From positions 1 to 64,000 of the forward strand of contig NZ_JWTA01000021.1 of the NCBI RefSeq assembly GCF_000813825.1: a DNA stretch of 64,000 nucleotides, in the 5' to 3' direction. The notes beneath the pieces were generated by a model. The model had not been told where the DNA came from. It saw only the letters and a list, made by a program, of their open reading frames with translations, and ran no database searches. Below, piece by piece: positions 16,102 to 23,860 of the stretch. This DNA is from Chryseobacterium taiwanense (GTDB taxonomy: Bacteria > Bacteroidota > Bacteroidia > Flavobacteriales > Weeksellaceae). Position 1 is the stretch's first letter. The number at the start of each line of letters is the position of its first letter. Both the position numbers and the translations under genes were made by a program.

Positions 16102-17484
16102 ATGGAATTTAATGGAAACAACTTGATCGAATTAGGATATAGATCCGCAAAATGGTTTAAAGAAGCCATTGCGTATATCAACGAAAATAAACTGGATGAT
16201 AATCAAATTAAGGAATATTTGGAACAATTCAAACAACCGGAACTAATTCCGCTTCATGAAACGGCAAAAGATTTTGTCATCAACATCCGAGCTGAACATG
16301 AAAGTGAAAATGACAATGTGGAAAAAGTAATCAACACGATGAAAGTGTTGATGAAAACACCAACTTTAGTTTCTGGTGCCATCATGCCCGATGCGTGTCC
16401 GACAGGTCCGGTTGGTCAGATTCCGGTTGGGGGAGTTGTGGTGGCGAAAAATGCGATTCATCCGGGATTCCATAGTGCAGATATCTGCTGTTCGGTAATG
16501 TTGACGGATTTTGGAAAAGCGGATCCAAAAGAAGTATTGGATGCTGCTCATTCTATCACGCATTTCGGATACGGAGGAAGACCAAGAGGTGAACAAATGG
16601 AAATGTCTCAGGAATTAATGGATGCTTTTAGAAAAAATGATTTCCTTAATGATGAGAAACTGATAAGCATCGCCCGTTCTCATATGGGGACTCAAGGTGA
16701 CGGAAACCACTTCTTATTTGTCGGAATTTCAAAAAATACCGGAAATACAATGTTGGTGACCCACCACGGATCGAGAGCTCCGGGAGCTGCTTTGTATGAT
16801 AAAGGAATGAAAATAGCGAATCGATTTAGACAAGAAATTTCGCCTGAAACATTGAGAGAAAACGCTTGGATTCCGTACGAAACGGAAGAAGGAAAATCCT
16901 ATTGGGAAGCACTTCAACTGATCAGAACATGGACGAAAGAAAACCATACTTCTATTCATGATGCGACTTTAAATAAACTGGGAATTGAAAAAGAAGACAG
17001 ATATTGGAATGAGCATAATTTTGTTTTCAAGGATGGAGATTTGTTTTACCATGCAAAAGGAGCAACACCTTTGGATGATAAATTTATGCCGGATATTACG
17101 GGACCAAGATTGATTCCGCTAAATATGTCAGAACCCGTTTTAATTGTTCAAGGAAAAACGAATGAAAGAAATCTTGGTTTTGCGCCACACGGAGCGGGAA
17201 GAAATTTCAGCAGAAGTCAGCATAAAAAATCTTTAGCTCATAAGACGATTGAAGAAGTTTTTGCAGAGGAAACCCAAGGATTAGATATCCGTTTTTTCTC
17301 GAATGAAATTGATATTTCTGAACTTCCGACAGCTTACAAAAGCGCTAAAAATGTAAGAGCACAGATTGAAGAATACGGACTTTGCAAAGTTTTGGATGAA
17401 GTAATGCCTTACGGATGTATTATGGCGGGTGATGTTCAGAAGAATGCGCCTTGGAAGAAAAAGAAGAAGTTTAGAAAAGCTTAA
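16102..17484 (+). CDS. rtcB: RNA-splicing ligase RtcB family
   Basis: A 460-residue RtcB-family ligase, which joins RNA 2',3'-cyclic phosphate or 3'-phosphate ends to 5'-OH ends using GTP and Mn2+. Visible active-site blocks: the metal-binding Asp-Cys region SADICCSVM (about residue 128), GTQGDGNHFLFVG, the HHGSR histidines and HGAGRNFSRSQ, whose His is the expected guanylylation site. The metal motif reads DICCSV rather than the common DIGCGM, marking a variant subfamily. A terminator follows. Nearby nucleotidyltransferase and ATP-grasp genes place it in an RNA-repair setting, and its promoter shares an operator with the first of them. Confidence 0.92.
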   Translation: MEFNGNNLIELGYRSAKWFKEAIAYINENKLDDNQIKEYLEQFKQPELIPLHETAKDFVINIRAEHESENDNVEKVINTMKVLMKTPTLVSGAIMPDACPTGPVGQIPVGGVVVAKNAIHPGFHSADICCSVMLTDFGKADPKEVLDAAHSITHFGYGGRPRGEQMEMSQELMDAFRKNDFLNDEKLISIARSHMGTQGDGNHFLFVGISKNTGNTMLVTHHGSRAPGAALYDKGMKIANRFRQEISPETLRENAWIPYETEEGKSYWEALQLIRTWTKENHTSIHDATLNKLGIEKEDRYWNEHNFVFKDGDLFYHAKGATPLDDKFMPDITGPRLIPLNMSEPVLIVQGKTNERNLGFAPHGAGRNFSRSQHKKSLAHKTIEEVFAEETQGLDIRFFSNEIDISELPTAYKSAKNVRAQIEEYGLCKVLDEVMPYGCIMAGDVQKNAPWKKKKKFRKA

Positions 17485-17521
17485 TATTTCTTTTGTCTTT
17501 AAATAAATAATTAATAATTAG

Positions 17522-17555
17522 CCTTGTAAACTATAATGATTTACAAGGTTTTTAT
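17522..17555 (+). terminator. Terminator after rtcB
   Basis: CCTTGTAAA (17522-17530) and TTTACAAGG (17540-17548) form a 9-bp stem followed by TTTTTAT. Confidence 0.85.
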
Positions 17556-17556
17556 T

Positions 17557-17629
17557 CTCTCGCAGATTATGCTGATTTCGCAGATGATTGTGTTTATAAA
17601 ATCTGCTTAATTTGCTCAATCTGCGAGAG
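17557..17629. repeat. GCAGATT-type intergenic repeat
   Basis: CTCTCGCAGATT (17557-17568) and AATCTGCGAGAG (17618-17629) are 12-bp inverted repeats around further GCAGAT/ATCTGC units. Repeats of this type are dispersed in Bacteroidetes intergenic DNA. It ends 2 bp from the cobC stop codon and may help end that transcript. Confidence 0.65.
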
Positions 17630-17631
17630 CT

Positions 17632-18186
17632 TTATAAATTTATATTTCTAATAGAAACTAATCCCTTTCTCAAATCAATAACAGTTCTTTTCCCATAATC
17701 AATCTGAATATTGAACATATTTTCCAAAGGAAATTTCAAAACAGATTGAAGGATCAACCGAATAACTCCGGCGTGAGTAACAACTAAGACTTTATCAATA
17801 TTTTCTTTTGAAATCAACTCATTCCAAAATTCACAGACACGGGTTTGCATTTCCAATAAATTCTCTCCGTTTTTGGCTTTTATAGTAATAAAATCTTCAT
17901 ACCAAGGATTGATTTCTTCTTCCGGGATTTCCGACCATTTTTTGAGTTCCCAATCGCCGAAATTCATTTCTCGGATTCTTTCATCCGTTTCGTAATTCAG
18001 CCGAAAATATTTTGCCAATAACTGACAACGCTGAGACGGACTTGAAATTATTACATCAAAATCTTTATCCATTTGAACAGCCCTTAAATCTTCTTCAAAG
18101 TCTTTTCTTAAAGGCATCTCAGCAAATCCGTAACACAAATGATCAGGATTTTCTACTGCGGTATGGCGAATTAAATGAATTTCCAT
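17632..18186 (-). CDS. cobC: Alpha-ribazole phosphatase
   Basis: A 184-residue histidine phosphatase. The phosphoacceptor motif is LIRHT near the N terminus, with a second histidine in VVTHAGVIR. CobC removes phosphate from alpha-ribazole-5'-phosphate late in cobalamin assembly. Identity as CobC rather than a generic phosphatase rests on context: it overlaps cobS by 16 bp and follows cobT in one operon. Confidence 0.85.
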   Translation of the reverse strand: MEIHLIRHTAVENPDHLCYGFAEMPLRKDFEEDLRAVQMDKDFDVIISSPSQRCQLLAKYFRLNYETDERIREMNFGDWELKKWSEIPEEEINPWYEDFITIKAKNGENLLEMQTRVCEFWNELISKENIDKVLVVTHAGVIRLILQSVLKFPLENMFNIQIDYGKRTVIDLRKGLVSIRNINL

Positions 18187-18953
18187 ACGATGATTGTTCC
18201 TAAATAGAATAAAACCTCACAAACCTGCTGAACGGTTCCCAAACAATCACCGGTATACCCTCCAATATGTTTTTTAAAATACCAACCCAAGTAGATTTTT
18301 CCGATATAAGCTAATATAAAAGCAGGGATTAATCTCCAATCAGGAAGTAATGAAAATGCAATAAGAACTGCTAAAAAACTTATGAATAAAGACTGTCCAT
18401 CCAAAGGTGTATTCGCCAATGGTTTTGATTTGCTCACGTCAATATCCGTAACGTATTGATGCGTATAAATCATTGTTCCCGAAATAAACCGGCTTGAAGT
18501 ATGGGCAAAAATAATAACAGCTAATGTTTTCATTACATCCAGGCTTCCTAACTTCTGAATACTCAAAAATTTTAAAGCAAATAATAGAATGATTCCAATC
18601 GCTCCATAAGCTCCTACCCGACTGTCTTTCATAATGGTCATGATTTTCTCTTTACCATAACCGCCTCCGAAACTGTCGCAAACATCAGTAAATCCATCTT
18701 CATGAAAAGCCCCCGTTAGCAAAACACTCGAAATCATCATTAAAACAATCGCTATTTCAAGGTTAAAAAGCTGAAAGGAAAGATAGAAAATAGCCGCATT
18801 GATGATTCCAACCAATAATCCCACCCATGAAAAATATTTCTGAGATCTGTTCATTATCTCACTTGAATAGGGAACTTTGAACGGAACAGGAATCCGGGTG
18901 AAAAACATCAGCGCCGTCGCGAAGTAGATCAGTTCATTCTTTACAGCTTTCAT
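18171..18953 (-). CDS. cobS: Adenosylcobinamide-GDP ribazoletransferase
   Basis: A 260-residue membrane enzyme joining adenosylcobinamide-GDP to alpha-ribazole to give adenosylcobalamin. It starts with the conserved ATALMFFTRIPVP segment and contains GAFHEDGFTDVCDSFGGG, the family's acidic motif, plus several hydrophobic helices. It abuts cobT without a gap and overlaps cobC. No cobU kinase/guanylyltransferase gene is present in this operon, so GDP-activation of cobinamide must be encoded elsewhere. Confidence 0.93.
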   Translation of the reverse strand: MKAVKNELIYFATALMFFTRIPVPFKVPYSSEIMNRSQKYFSWVGLLVGIINAAIFYLSFQLFNLEIAIVLMMISSVLLTGAFHEDGFTDVCDSFGGGYGKEKIMTIMKDSRVGAYGAIGIILLFALKFLSIQKLGSLDVMKTLAVIIFAHTSSRFISGTMIYTHQYVTDIDVSKSKPLANTPLDGQSLFISFLAVLIAFSLLPDWRLIPAFILAYIGKIYLGWYFKKHIGGYTGDCLGTVQQVCEVLFYLGTIIVWKFI

Positions 18954-19958
18954 TTAATCTTTATTTGAAACATTCGCATCTTCAAAACTCGACATTTCAT
19001 TCAGGAAATTGACCGCACTTTGAATCAGCGGATAAGCCAATGCACAGCCTGTTCCCTCTCCTACTCGCAGATTAAGATTCAGCAATGCTTTTTGTCCTAA
19101 TAATTCTAGTAACTTGATATGTGCATATTCATCACTGACATGACAGAAAATACAGTTCTTTACAATTTCAGGATCCTTTTTAAATAAGACAGAAATGGCA
19201 ACCGTTGCAATAAACCCATCAATCAGGATCAGCATATTTTGTCGGTACGCTTCTTCCATTGCCCCCATCATCTGAGTAATTTCCAATCCTCCGAAAGTTT
19301 GGGCAATTTCGTCCACCGTTTCAAGATCCGGATACTTTGCTATTGATTTTGAAAGGAGATCAATTTTATTCTGCAACTGAGCGTCATTTAAACCGGTTCC
19401 TCTTCCTACACAATCCGCAATCGGAATATTAAATAGCTGACTCATCATTAACGAAGAAGCCGAAGTATTACCAATTCCCATTTCCCCAAAACCGATGATA
19501 TTACAGCCTGTTTCAGCAATTTCTTTAACAACAGACTTCCCGTTTTCTAATGCCAGTTGATATTCTTCAATAGTCATAGCAGGTTCTTCTAAAATATTTC
19601 TACTGGATTTTCTGACTTTTTTATCGATCAAATCCAAGCCTTCCGGAAAATCAAAATTGACTCCTGCATCTACAATTTTTATATCAATTCCATTCTGTCT
19701 GCAAAAAACATTAATCGCCGCTCCACCTCCTAAAAAATTCATCACCATCTGATAAGTAACTTCCTGTGGATAAGCGCTTACTCCGGCTGTTGCAATTCCG
19801 TGATCGGCTGCAAAAACAACCATATGAGGTTTGACTAATTTAGGAGAAGTTGTCTGCTGAACCATTCCGATTTTATGAGCCAATTGTTCTAAAAATCCTA
19901 ACGCGCCTAATGGTTTTGTCTTGAAATCGATTTTGTGTTGTAATTCGTCTGCTAACAT
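18954..19958 (-). CDS. cobT: Nicotinate-nucleotide-dimethylbenzimidazole phosphoribosyltransferase
   Basis: A 334-residue CobT, which makes alpha-ribazole phosphate from dimethylbenzimidazole and nicotinate mononucleotide. Recognisable blocks: TKPLGALGFLEQLA, VVFAADHGIATAGVSAYP, GFGEMGIGNTSASS and LRVGEGTGCALAYPL with the catalytic Glu. The ATG at 19958 is chosen: an in-frame TTG at 20009 forms part of a promoter-like TAATTTGC and encodes no family sequence. cobT, cobS and cobC form one operon for the lower-ligand part of cobalamin assembly. No cobalamin riboswitch is recognisable upstream, where a repeat element lies. Confidence 0.92.
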   Translation of the reverse strand: MLADELQHKIDFKTKPLGALGFLEQLAHKIGMVQQTTSPKLVKPHMVVFAADHGIATAGVSAYPQEVTYQMVMNFLGGGAAINVFCRQNGIDIKIVDAGVNFDFPEGLDLIDKKVRKSSRNILEEPAMTIEEYQLALENGKSVVKEIAETGCNIIGFGEMGIGNTSASSLMMSQLFNIPIADCVGRGTGLNDAQLQNKIDLLSKSIAKYPDLETVDEIAQTFGGLEITQMMGAMEEAYRQNMLILIDGFIATVAISVLFKKDPEIVKNCIFCHVSDEYAHIKLLELLGQKALLNLNLRVGEGTGCALAYPLIQSAVNFLNEMSSFEDANVSNKD

Positions 19959-20079
19959 TGATGTAATGTAGTTTTTTGTCTTTTTATTAGAGTAAATGAT
20001 GGGATGCAAATTACTAAATTCTGGGTATTAAACAGCTATTTAATTTTTCAATCTATTTTCTTTGTTCTTAATATGAAAT

Positions 20080-20245
20080 AACGCAAAGCTTTTCTTTTCA
20101 TCCGTTTTATTTTTAGAAGGCAAAGGCAAATAAAATTTGCTTCGCGAAGCGTGAAAATATAGCTTCATCAAATCAACTCTGTTGATTCTTCTTTGCTCAC
20201 TAAATAAAGTTATCCCGCAAAATAAAAACTTTGCGTTAAAAAGAT
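20080..20245. repeat. 170-bp element with inverted ends, copy 2
   Basis: Starts TAACGCAAAG and ends CTTTGCGTTA, perfect 10-bp inverted ends. The interior matches copy 1 (15421-15591) in order and spacing, with the hairpins GCTTCGCGAAGC and ATCAAC-N4-GTTGAT. An 85-codon frame across it is judged fortuitous. It fills most of the gap between cobT and the first RlaP-type gene. Confidence 0.75.
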
Positions 20246-20285
20246 TAAAATCTTCCATACAACAACTCTCAAATGCAAAAAAACA

Positions 20286-20323
20286 ACGTAAAAACATTGC
20301 GCATATCCTCTTTTACTTTGCAT
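20286..20323 (+). promoter_or_regulatory. RlaP-1 operator-promoter (shared motif)
   Basis: ACGTAAAAACATTGCGCAT (20286-20304) is followed after exactly 9 bp by TACTTTGCAT (20314-20323). It matches the rtcB upstream site at 16 of 19 operator positions and all 10 promoter positions, with the same spacing. Confidence 0.65.
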
Positions 20324-20338
20324 TATAAATTAAAAACA

Positions 20339-21088
20339 ATGACACCAAAAATACTAGAGAAATTAAAAGAAGTTGAGAAAATACGTGGTATAGAAATACT
20401 TCTTGCCGTAGAATCCGGAAGTCGAGCCTGGGGTTTTGCCTCACCTGACAGCGATTATGATATACGCTTTATCTACCGACACGAAAAAGACTGGTATCTT
20501 TCACCATGGGAGAAGGATGAAACGATAGAATTTATGACCGAAGACGATCTGGATGGTTCCGGATGGGATTTGAGAAAGACTTTTCACTTGCTCTTGAAAT
20601 CGAATGCGGCTTTGTTCAGTTGGTTTTACTCCCCTATCGTGTATGTGAAAAATGAAAAATTTTACGATTTATTCAAACCTTTGGCGGATGAATGTTTTTC
20701 TCCGATAGCGGTTTCTTACCACTATCTGAGCATGAGCAAAAAATATCTGGAAGCCTGCAGAAACGATGAAGTAAAACTGAAATCTTATTTCTACTGTCTT
20801 CGAACTACATTAACCGGAAAATGGATCTTGGAAAAAGGAACCGTTCCGCCAGTTTTGTTCAGTGAATTACTAGTTTTGGTAGATGATTTTACGAGAACTA
20901 AAATAGAAAACTTGATTGCTTTAAAAGCCACAAAAGGAGAATCTTATTATTATCCTAATGACTGGGAATTGTTTGGGTTTTTGGAGAACATGATACTGGA
21001 TAGTGAGGAAAGAGCGAAAAGTCTGAAAGGGGGAAATGGAGATAAAGGTGAGATGGAGAGGGTTTTTAGAGAAATACTAGAACTTTAA
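20339..21088 (+). CDS. RlaP-type nucleotidyltransferase (COG3541/PF10127), copy 1
   Basis: A 249-residue DNA-polymerase-beta-fold nucleotidyltransferase. The active-site motif is ESGSRAWGFASPDSDYDIR (about residues 26-44), giving GS and the D-x-D metal ligands. This signature belongs to the COG3541/PF10127 family, described by comparative genomics as RlaP, linked to RNA repair and often found with RtcB. The ATG at 20339 is preferred because the upstream part of the open frame lies over the promoter. It heads an operon with a hypothetical protein (9 bp gap) and an ATP-grasp protein. Substrate is unproven. Confidence 0.82.
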   Translation: MTPKILEKLKEVEKIRGIEILLAVESGSRAWGFASPDSDYDIRFIYRHEKDWYLSPWEKDETIEFMTEDDLDGSGWDLRKTFHLLLKSNAALFSWFYSPIVYVKNEKFYDLFKPLADECFSPIAVSYHYLSMSKKYLEACRNDEVKLKSYFYCLRTTLTGKWILEKGTVPPVLFSELLVLVDDFTRTKIENLIALKATKGESYYYPNDWELFGFLENMILDSEERAKSLKGGNGDKGEMERVFREILEL

Positions 21089-21097
21089 AAATACATA

Positions 21098-21772
21098 ATG
21101 AAAATATTCAATTTTTTAAAAAAGAAAAAAACGATTCAAAATAATGAGATAGATATTTTGAAAAATGACTTCCAAGAAGAAAACAAAATAGAAATAATGG
21201 AAAAAGAGACGACTGTTCATCCTTTTACTGAAAGATGTGAGTTTTTGAAAAAAGAGTATGGATTGATCGTTCCTGACGTTTATCAAAAATTGTTCACCTA
21301 TTTTAATATTGAAAAAAATAATAGTTTATATCATCCATTTTGGATAGAAGGTGAGCCTTATATAGAAATTTTCTATACAGAAAAATTCGTCCTATATATG
21401 ATTGAAAGATATTTGGAACTATATGATAAAGATTTTGACCAAGAAAAATTTCAGGAAATTATTGAATATAGTAAGTTTGAATTTATTCTTAAAGAAAATA
21501 GATTTGAAGCTCAGCATATGAACATTGCATTTGTAGATCAATGCTACGAAGAATTGGGAAGAAATCAGGATTATCTAATCATTGGACTAAACATATATGC
21601 TACTTGTGGAGGAGCAGAATTTCTAATTTTATCAAGTGATAAAAAAGGATATTATGCAGGATGTTATCATGGAATGGAAACAGAAATTGAACATCAAGGA
21701 ATTAAAATAAACTACGACATACTAGATCATTACAGGTCAGTAAGCGAAGAAATCGGTAATATTTTTAAATAA
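21098..21772 (+). CDS. Hypothetical protein in RNA-repair operon
   Basis: A 224-residue soluble protein I cannot assign. The first ~35 residues are Lys/Glu-rich and probably disordered. A core begins near HPFTERCEFLKKEYG and includes aromatic/acidic stretches, ending with YATCGGAEFLILSSDKKGYY. A distant resemblance to SMI1/KNR4 (SUKH) proteins is possible but not convincing. It is 9 bp after the nucleotidyltransferase and 11 bp before the ATP-grasp gene, so it is translated from the same message. It is more AT-rich than rtcB. Confidence 0.6.
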   Translation: MKIFNFLKKKKTIQNNEIDILKNDFQEENKIEIMEKETTVHPFTERCEFLKKEYGLIVPDVYQKLFTYFNIEKNNSLYHPFWIEGEPYIEIFYTEKFVLYMIERYLELYDKDFDQEKFQEIIEYSKFEFILKENRFEAQHMNIAFVDQCYEELGRNQDYLIIGLNIYATCGGAEFLILSSDKKGYYAGCYHGMETEIEHQGIKINYDILDHYRSVSEEIGNIFK

Positions 21773-21783
21773 ATTAAAAAATC

Positions 21784-22515
21784 ATGAAAAATATAGTCGC
21801 CCTGTCTCCCATGTACACGGAAGACAGCAATAACCTGAAAAAAGCATCGCTCAATTCACCTTATCAATTGAGCCGTTTCAATGCAAAATGGAATGTTCCC
21901 GAAGAATTTCGTAGTGATGTGATTGCAGTGTATGGCGAAGATATTTACGCAGAAATTGTTGCAGAACAGTGTAATTTAACTTTAACAAAACCAGACGATA
22001 ACTGGCTTTCAAAGATTTCGGAGAAGTTTATAAAACGTAAAATTTCATACGGACAACTGAAGGATTTCATACATGAAGAAAATATTTTCATTAAATGTTC
22101 TGATTTTAAAAATTTTAAAGCCGGAGTTTTCGATAAAGTTACCAATATCAAAGGTTTTGACACTTTGGATTTAGAAAGTACTGTTTTCACTTCGGAAGTC
22201 GTGGAATGGGAACTTGAAGTGAGATGTTTTGTTTTAAATAATGAAATAAAAACTCATTCTTCGTATTGGCGAAACGATGTTTTCGATACCAATCCGCTTT
22301 CTGAAACGGAACAAAAAGATCTATTTAAGTTTTTCAATGATTTCATGAAACAATATTCTGAAACGCTTCCAAAAGCAATTGTTTTGGATTTCGGAATTAT
22401 CAAAGGAAAAGGTTGGGCTTTGATTGAAGCGAATCCGGCTTGGTGTTCAGGTTTGTATGCTTGTGATGCGGAAAAGGCTTTGGAGGTGATTGTGGAGAGT
22501 TGTTTTAAAAATTAA
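21784..22515 (+). CDS. ATP-grasp protein, R2K-like (DUF4343)
   Basis: A 243-residue ATP-grasp enzyme. Supporting motifs are the phosphate-binding lysine strand FIKCSDFKNFKAGVF (about residues 101-115), the EVVEWELEVRCFVLNNEIK strand pair, VLDFGIIKGKGWALIEANPA with acidic metal ligands, and a C-terminal GLYACD. These fit the R2K clade family 3 (PF14243), proposed from genome context to act in RNA repair. It closes the nucleotidyltransferase operon. A ligase-type reaction is expected from the family, but the substrate is unknown. Confidence 0.75.
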   Translation: MKNIVALSPMYTEDSNNLKKASLNSPYQLSRFNAKWNVPEEFRSDVIAVYGEDIYAEIVAEQCNLTLTKPDDNWLSKISEKFIKRKISYGQLKDFIHEENIFIKCSDFKNFKAGVFDKVTNIKGFDTLDLESTVFTSEVVEWELEVRCFVLNNEIKTHSSYWRNDVFDTNPLSETEQKDLFKFFNDFMKQYSETLPKAIVLDFGIIKGKGWALIEANPAWCSGLYACDAEKALEVIVESCFKN

Positions 22516-22556
22516 GCAATTACGGGAACACATAATTATTCAATATAAATTAGATA

Positions 22557-22564
22557 TATATTTG
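22557..22564 (+). promoter_or_regulatory. -7 element of DUF4062 gene
   Basis: TATATTTG, 20 bp before the ATG, gives the DUF4062 gene its own promoter inside the island. Confidence 0.5.
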
Positions 22565-22583
22565 ATAAAATACTTTTAATAAT

Positions 22584-23804
22584 ATGAAAAAAATAAATGT
22601 TCTTAGAATTTTTTTAGCTTCTCCTGGTGATGTTAAAGCAGAAAGAGAAATGATTTTTGCTTTAAAAGATGATTTAGATCTATTAATAGGTAAAGATAAA
22701 AATATAAAATTCGAAATTATCAATTGGGAAAGAAATACTTATCCAGGAAAGGGAATCGACGCACAAGATGTCATTAATGAACAAATTAATGATGAATACG
22801 ATGTTTTTATCGGAATTTTCTGGCAGCGGTTTGGAACACCTACTAATCGATATGAATCAGGAACACTTGAAGAATATGAAAATGCAAAAAAGAAATATGA
22901 AAATGATAAAGAAAATACTCATATTATGATGTATTTTAAAACAGAAGGAAATCAAAATATATATGATATAGATCTTGAACAGCTTAAAAAAGTAAAAACC
23001 TTTAAAGACAAAATATCAAAGGAAGATGGAATATTATATTCTGAATTTGAAAAAACAGAGGATTTAAAAAACTTAGCTCAAATCAATTTAGCAAATTTAG
23101 TTAGAGATAAATTTTCAAAAAAGAAAAGAAGTGTTAGAAAATCAGCACAACAAAAAAAAGATATTAATTCATCAGAAATAACAGATGTTGATAAGTATGA
23201 ATTATTAGCCATGAAAATCGACAAAGGAGATTATAATGTAGAAATTGAAATTTTTTTAGAAGATATTGAAAAAACAAATAGCTTTTTATCTGATTTGGCT
23301 TCATCAACTAATAAATTAACTTTAGTAATGAATTTCTTTAGTACCAAAACTAATGAAAGAACGAGGCAATTAAATAGAATCAATAATATTAAAGATGAAC
23401 GATTACGTTTAACAAAAGCAAAAAAGGTTTCAAATGACTATGCTGATGATTTAGATAAATATTCTAACGATTTTGAAGCTCTTTTAGCTGAATTTAGAGA
23501 ATCTATCAGCAATAGCATACAATCTTATTCTGAAATTATTTACAAAACAATCAATTCAAATTCATTTGATGAAAATAATAAAAATGAATTACTCGAGAAT
23601 ATACCTAATTTTATTTCTTCTGTAGAAACAGCAATAGAAGGAACTGCAGATTTTCTTGAGACATTTACTAAAATGAGTACACATCTTACAGCGAAGTATA
23701 GTACTTCTAAGAGAAGGGCTGAACTTGCTACAAATAATGTGTTTAAAGAATTGATTAGAACAAAAAAATTATTAAAACAATTGTTAGACGATAATAAAGA
23801 TTAA
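22584..23804 (+). CDS. DUF4062 domain protein
   Basis: A 406-residue protein. Residues about 5-100 match DUF4062: VLRIFLASPGDVKAEREMI, then DVFIGIFWQRFGTPT and SGTLEEYENA. This domain is TIR-like in layout and is common at the N terminus of STAND and other conflict proteins. The remainder (about 190-400) is a long helical, Lys/Glu-rich region without a recognised domain, probably coiled coil. The gene is strikingly AT-rich with A/T-ending codons, has its own promoter, and lies between the ATP-grasp gene and the second nucleotidyltransferase, so it looks like a later insertion. A defence or damage-sensing role is inference. Confidence 0.75.
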   Translation: MKKINVLRIFLASPGDVKAEREMIFALKDDLDLLIGKDKNIKFEIINWERNTYPGKGIDAQDVINEQINDEYDVFIGIFWQRFGTPTNRYESGTLEEYENAKKKYENDKENTHIMMYFKTEGNQNIYDIDLEQLKKVKTFKDKISKEDGILYSEFEKTEDLKNLAQINLANLVRDKFSKKKRSVRKSAQQKKDINSSEITDVDKYELLAMKIDKGDYNVEIEIFLEDIEKTNSFLSDLASSTNKLTLVMNFFSTKTNERTRQLNRINNIKDERLRLTKAKKVSNDYADDLDKYSNDFEALLAEFRESISNSIQSYSEIIYKTINSNSFDENNKNELLENIPNFISSVETAIEGTADFLETFTKMSTHLTAKYSTSKRRAELATNNVFKELIRTKKLLKQLLDDNKD

Positions 23805-23860
23805 TTAGTTACAAATTATTATATAAGATTTTACAAAATGAAAATCATAATATATGAAAA

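Noticed and set aside
20040..20297. 85-codon minus-strand ORF between cobT and the first nucleotidyltransferase
   Set aside because: It runs across the repeat element, its protein has no gene-like features, and the other copy of the repeat does not keep the frame.
20010..20338. Cobalamin riboswitch upstream of cobT
   Set aside because: No B12-box-like sequence or matching structure is visible; the region is filled by the 170-bp repeat.
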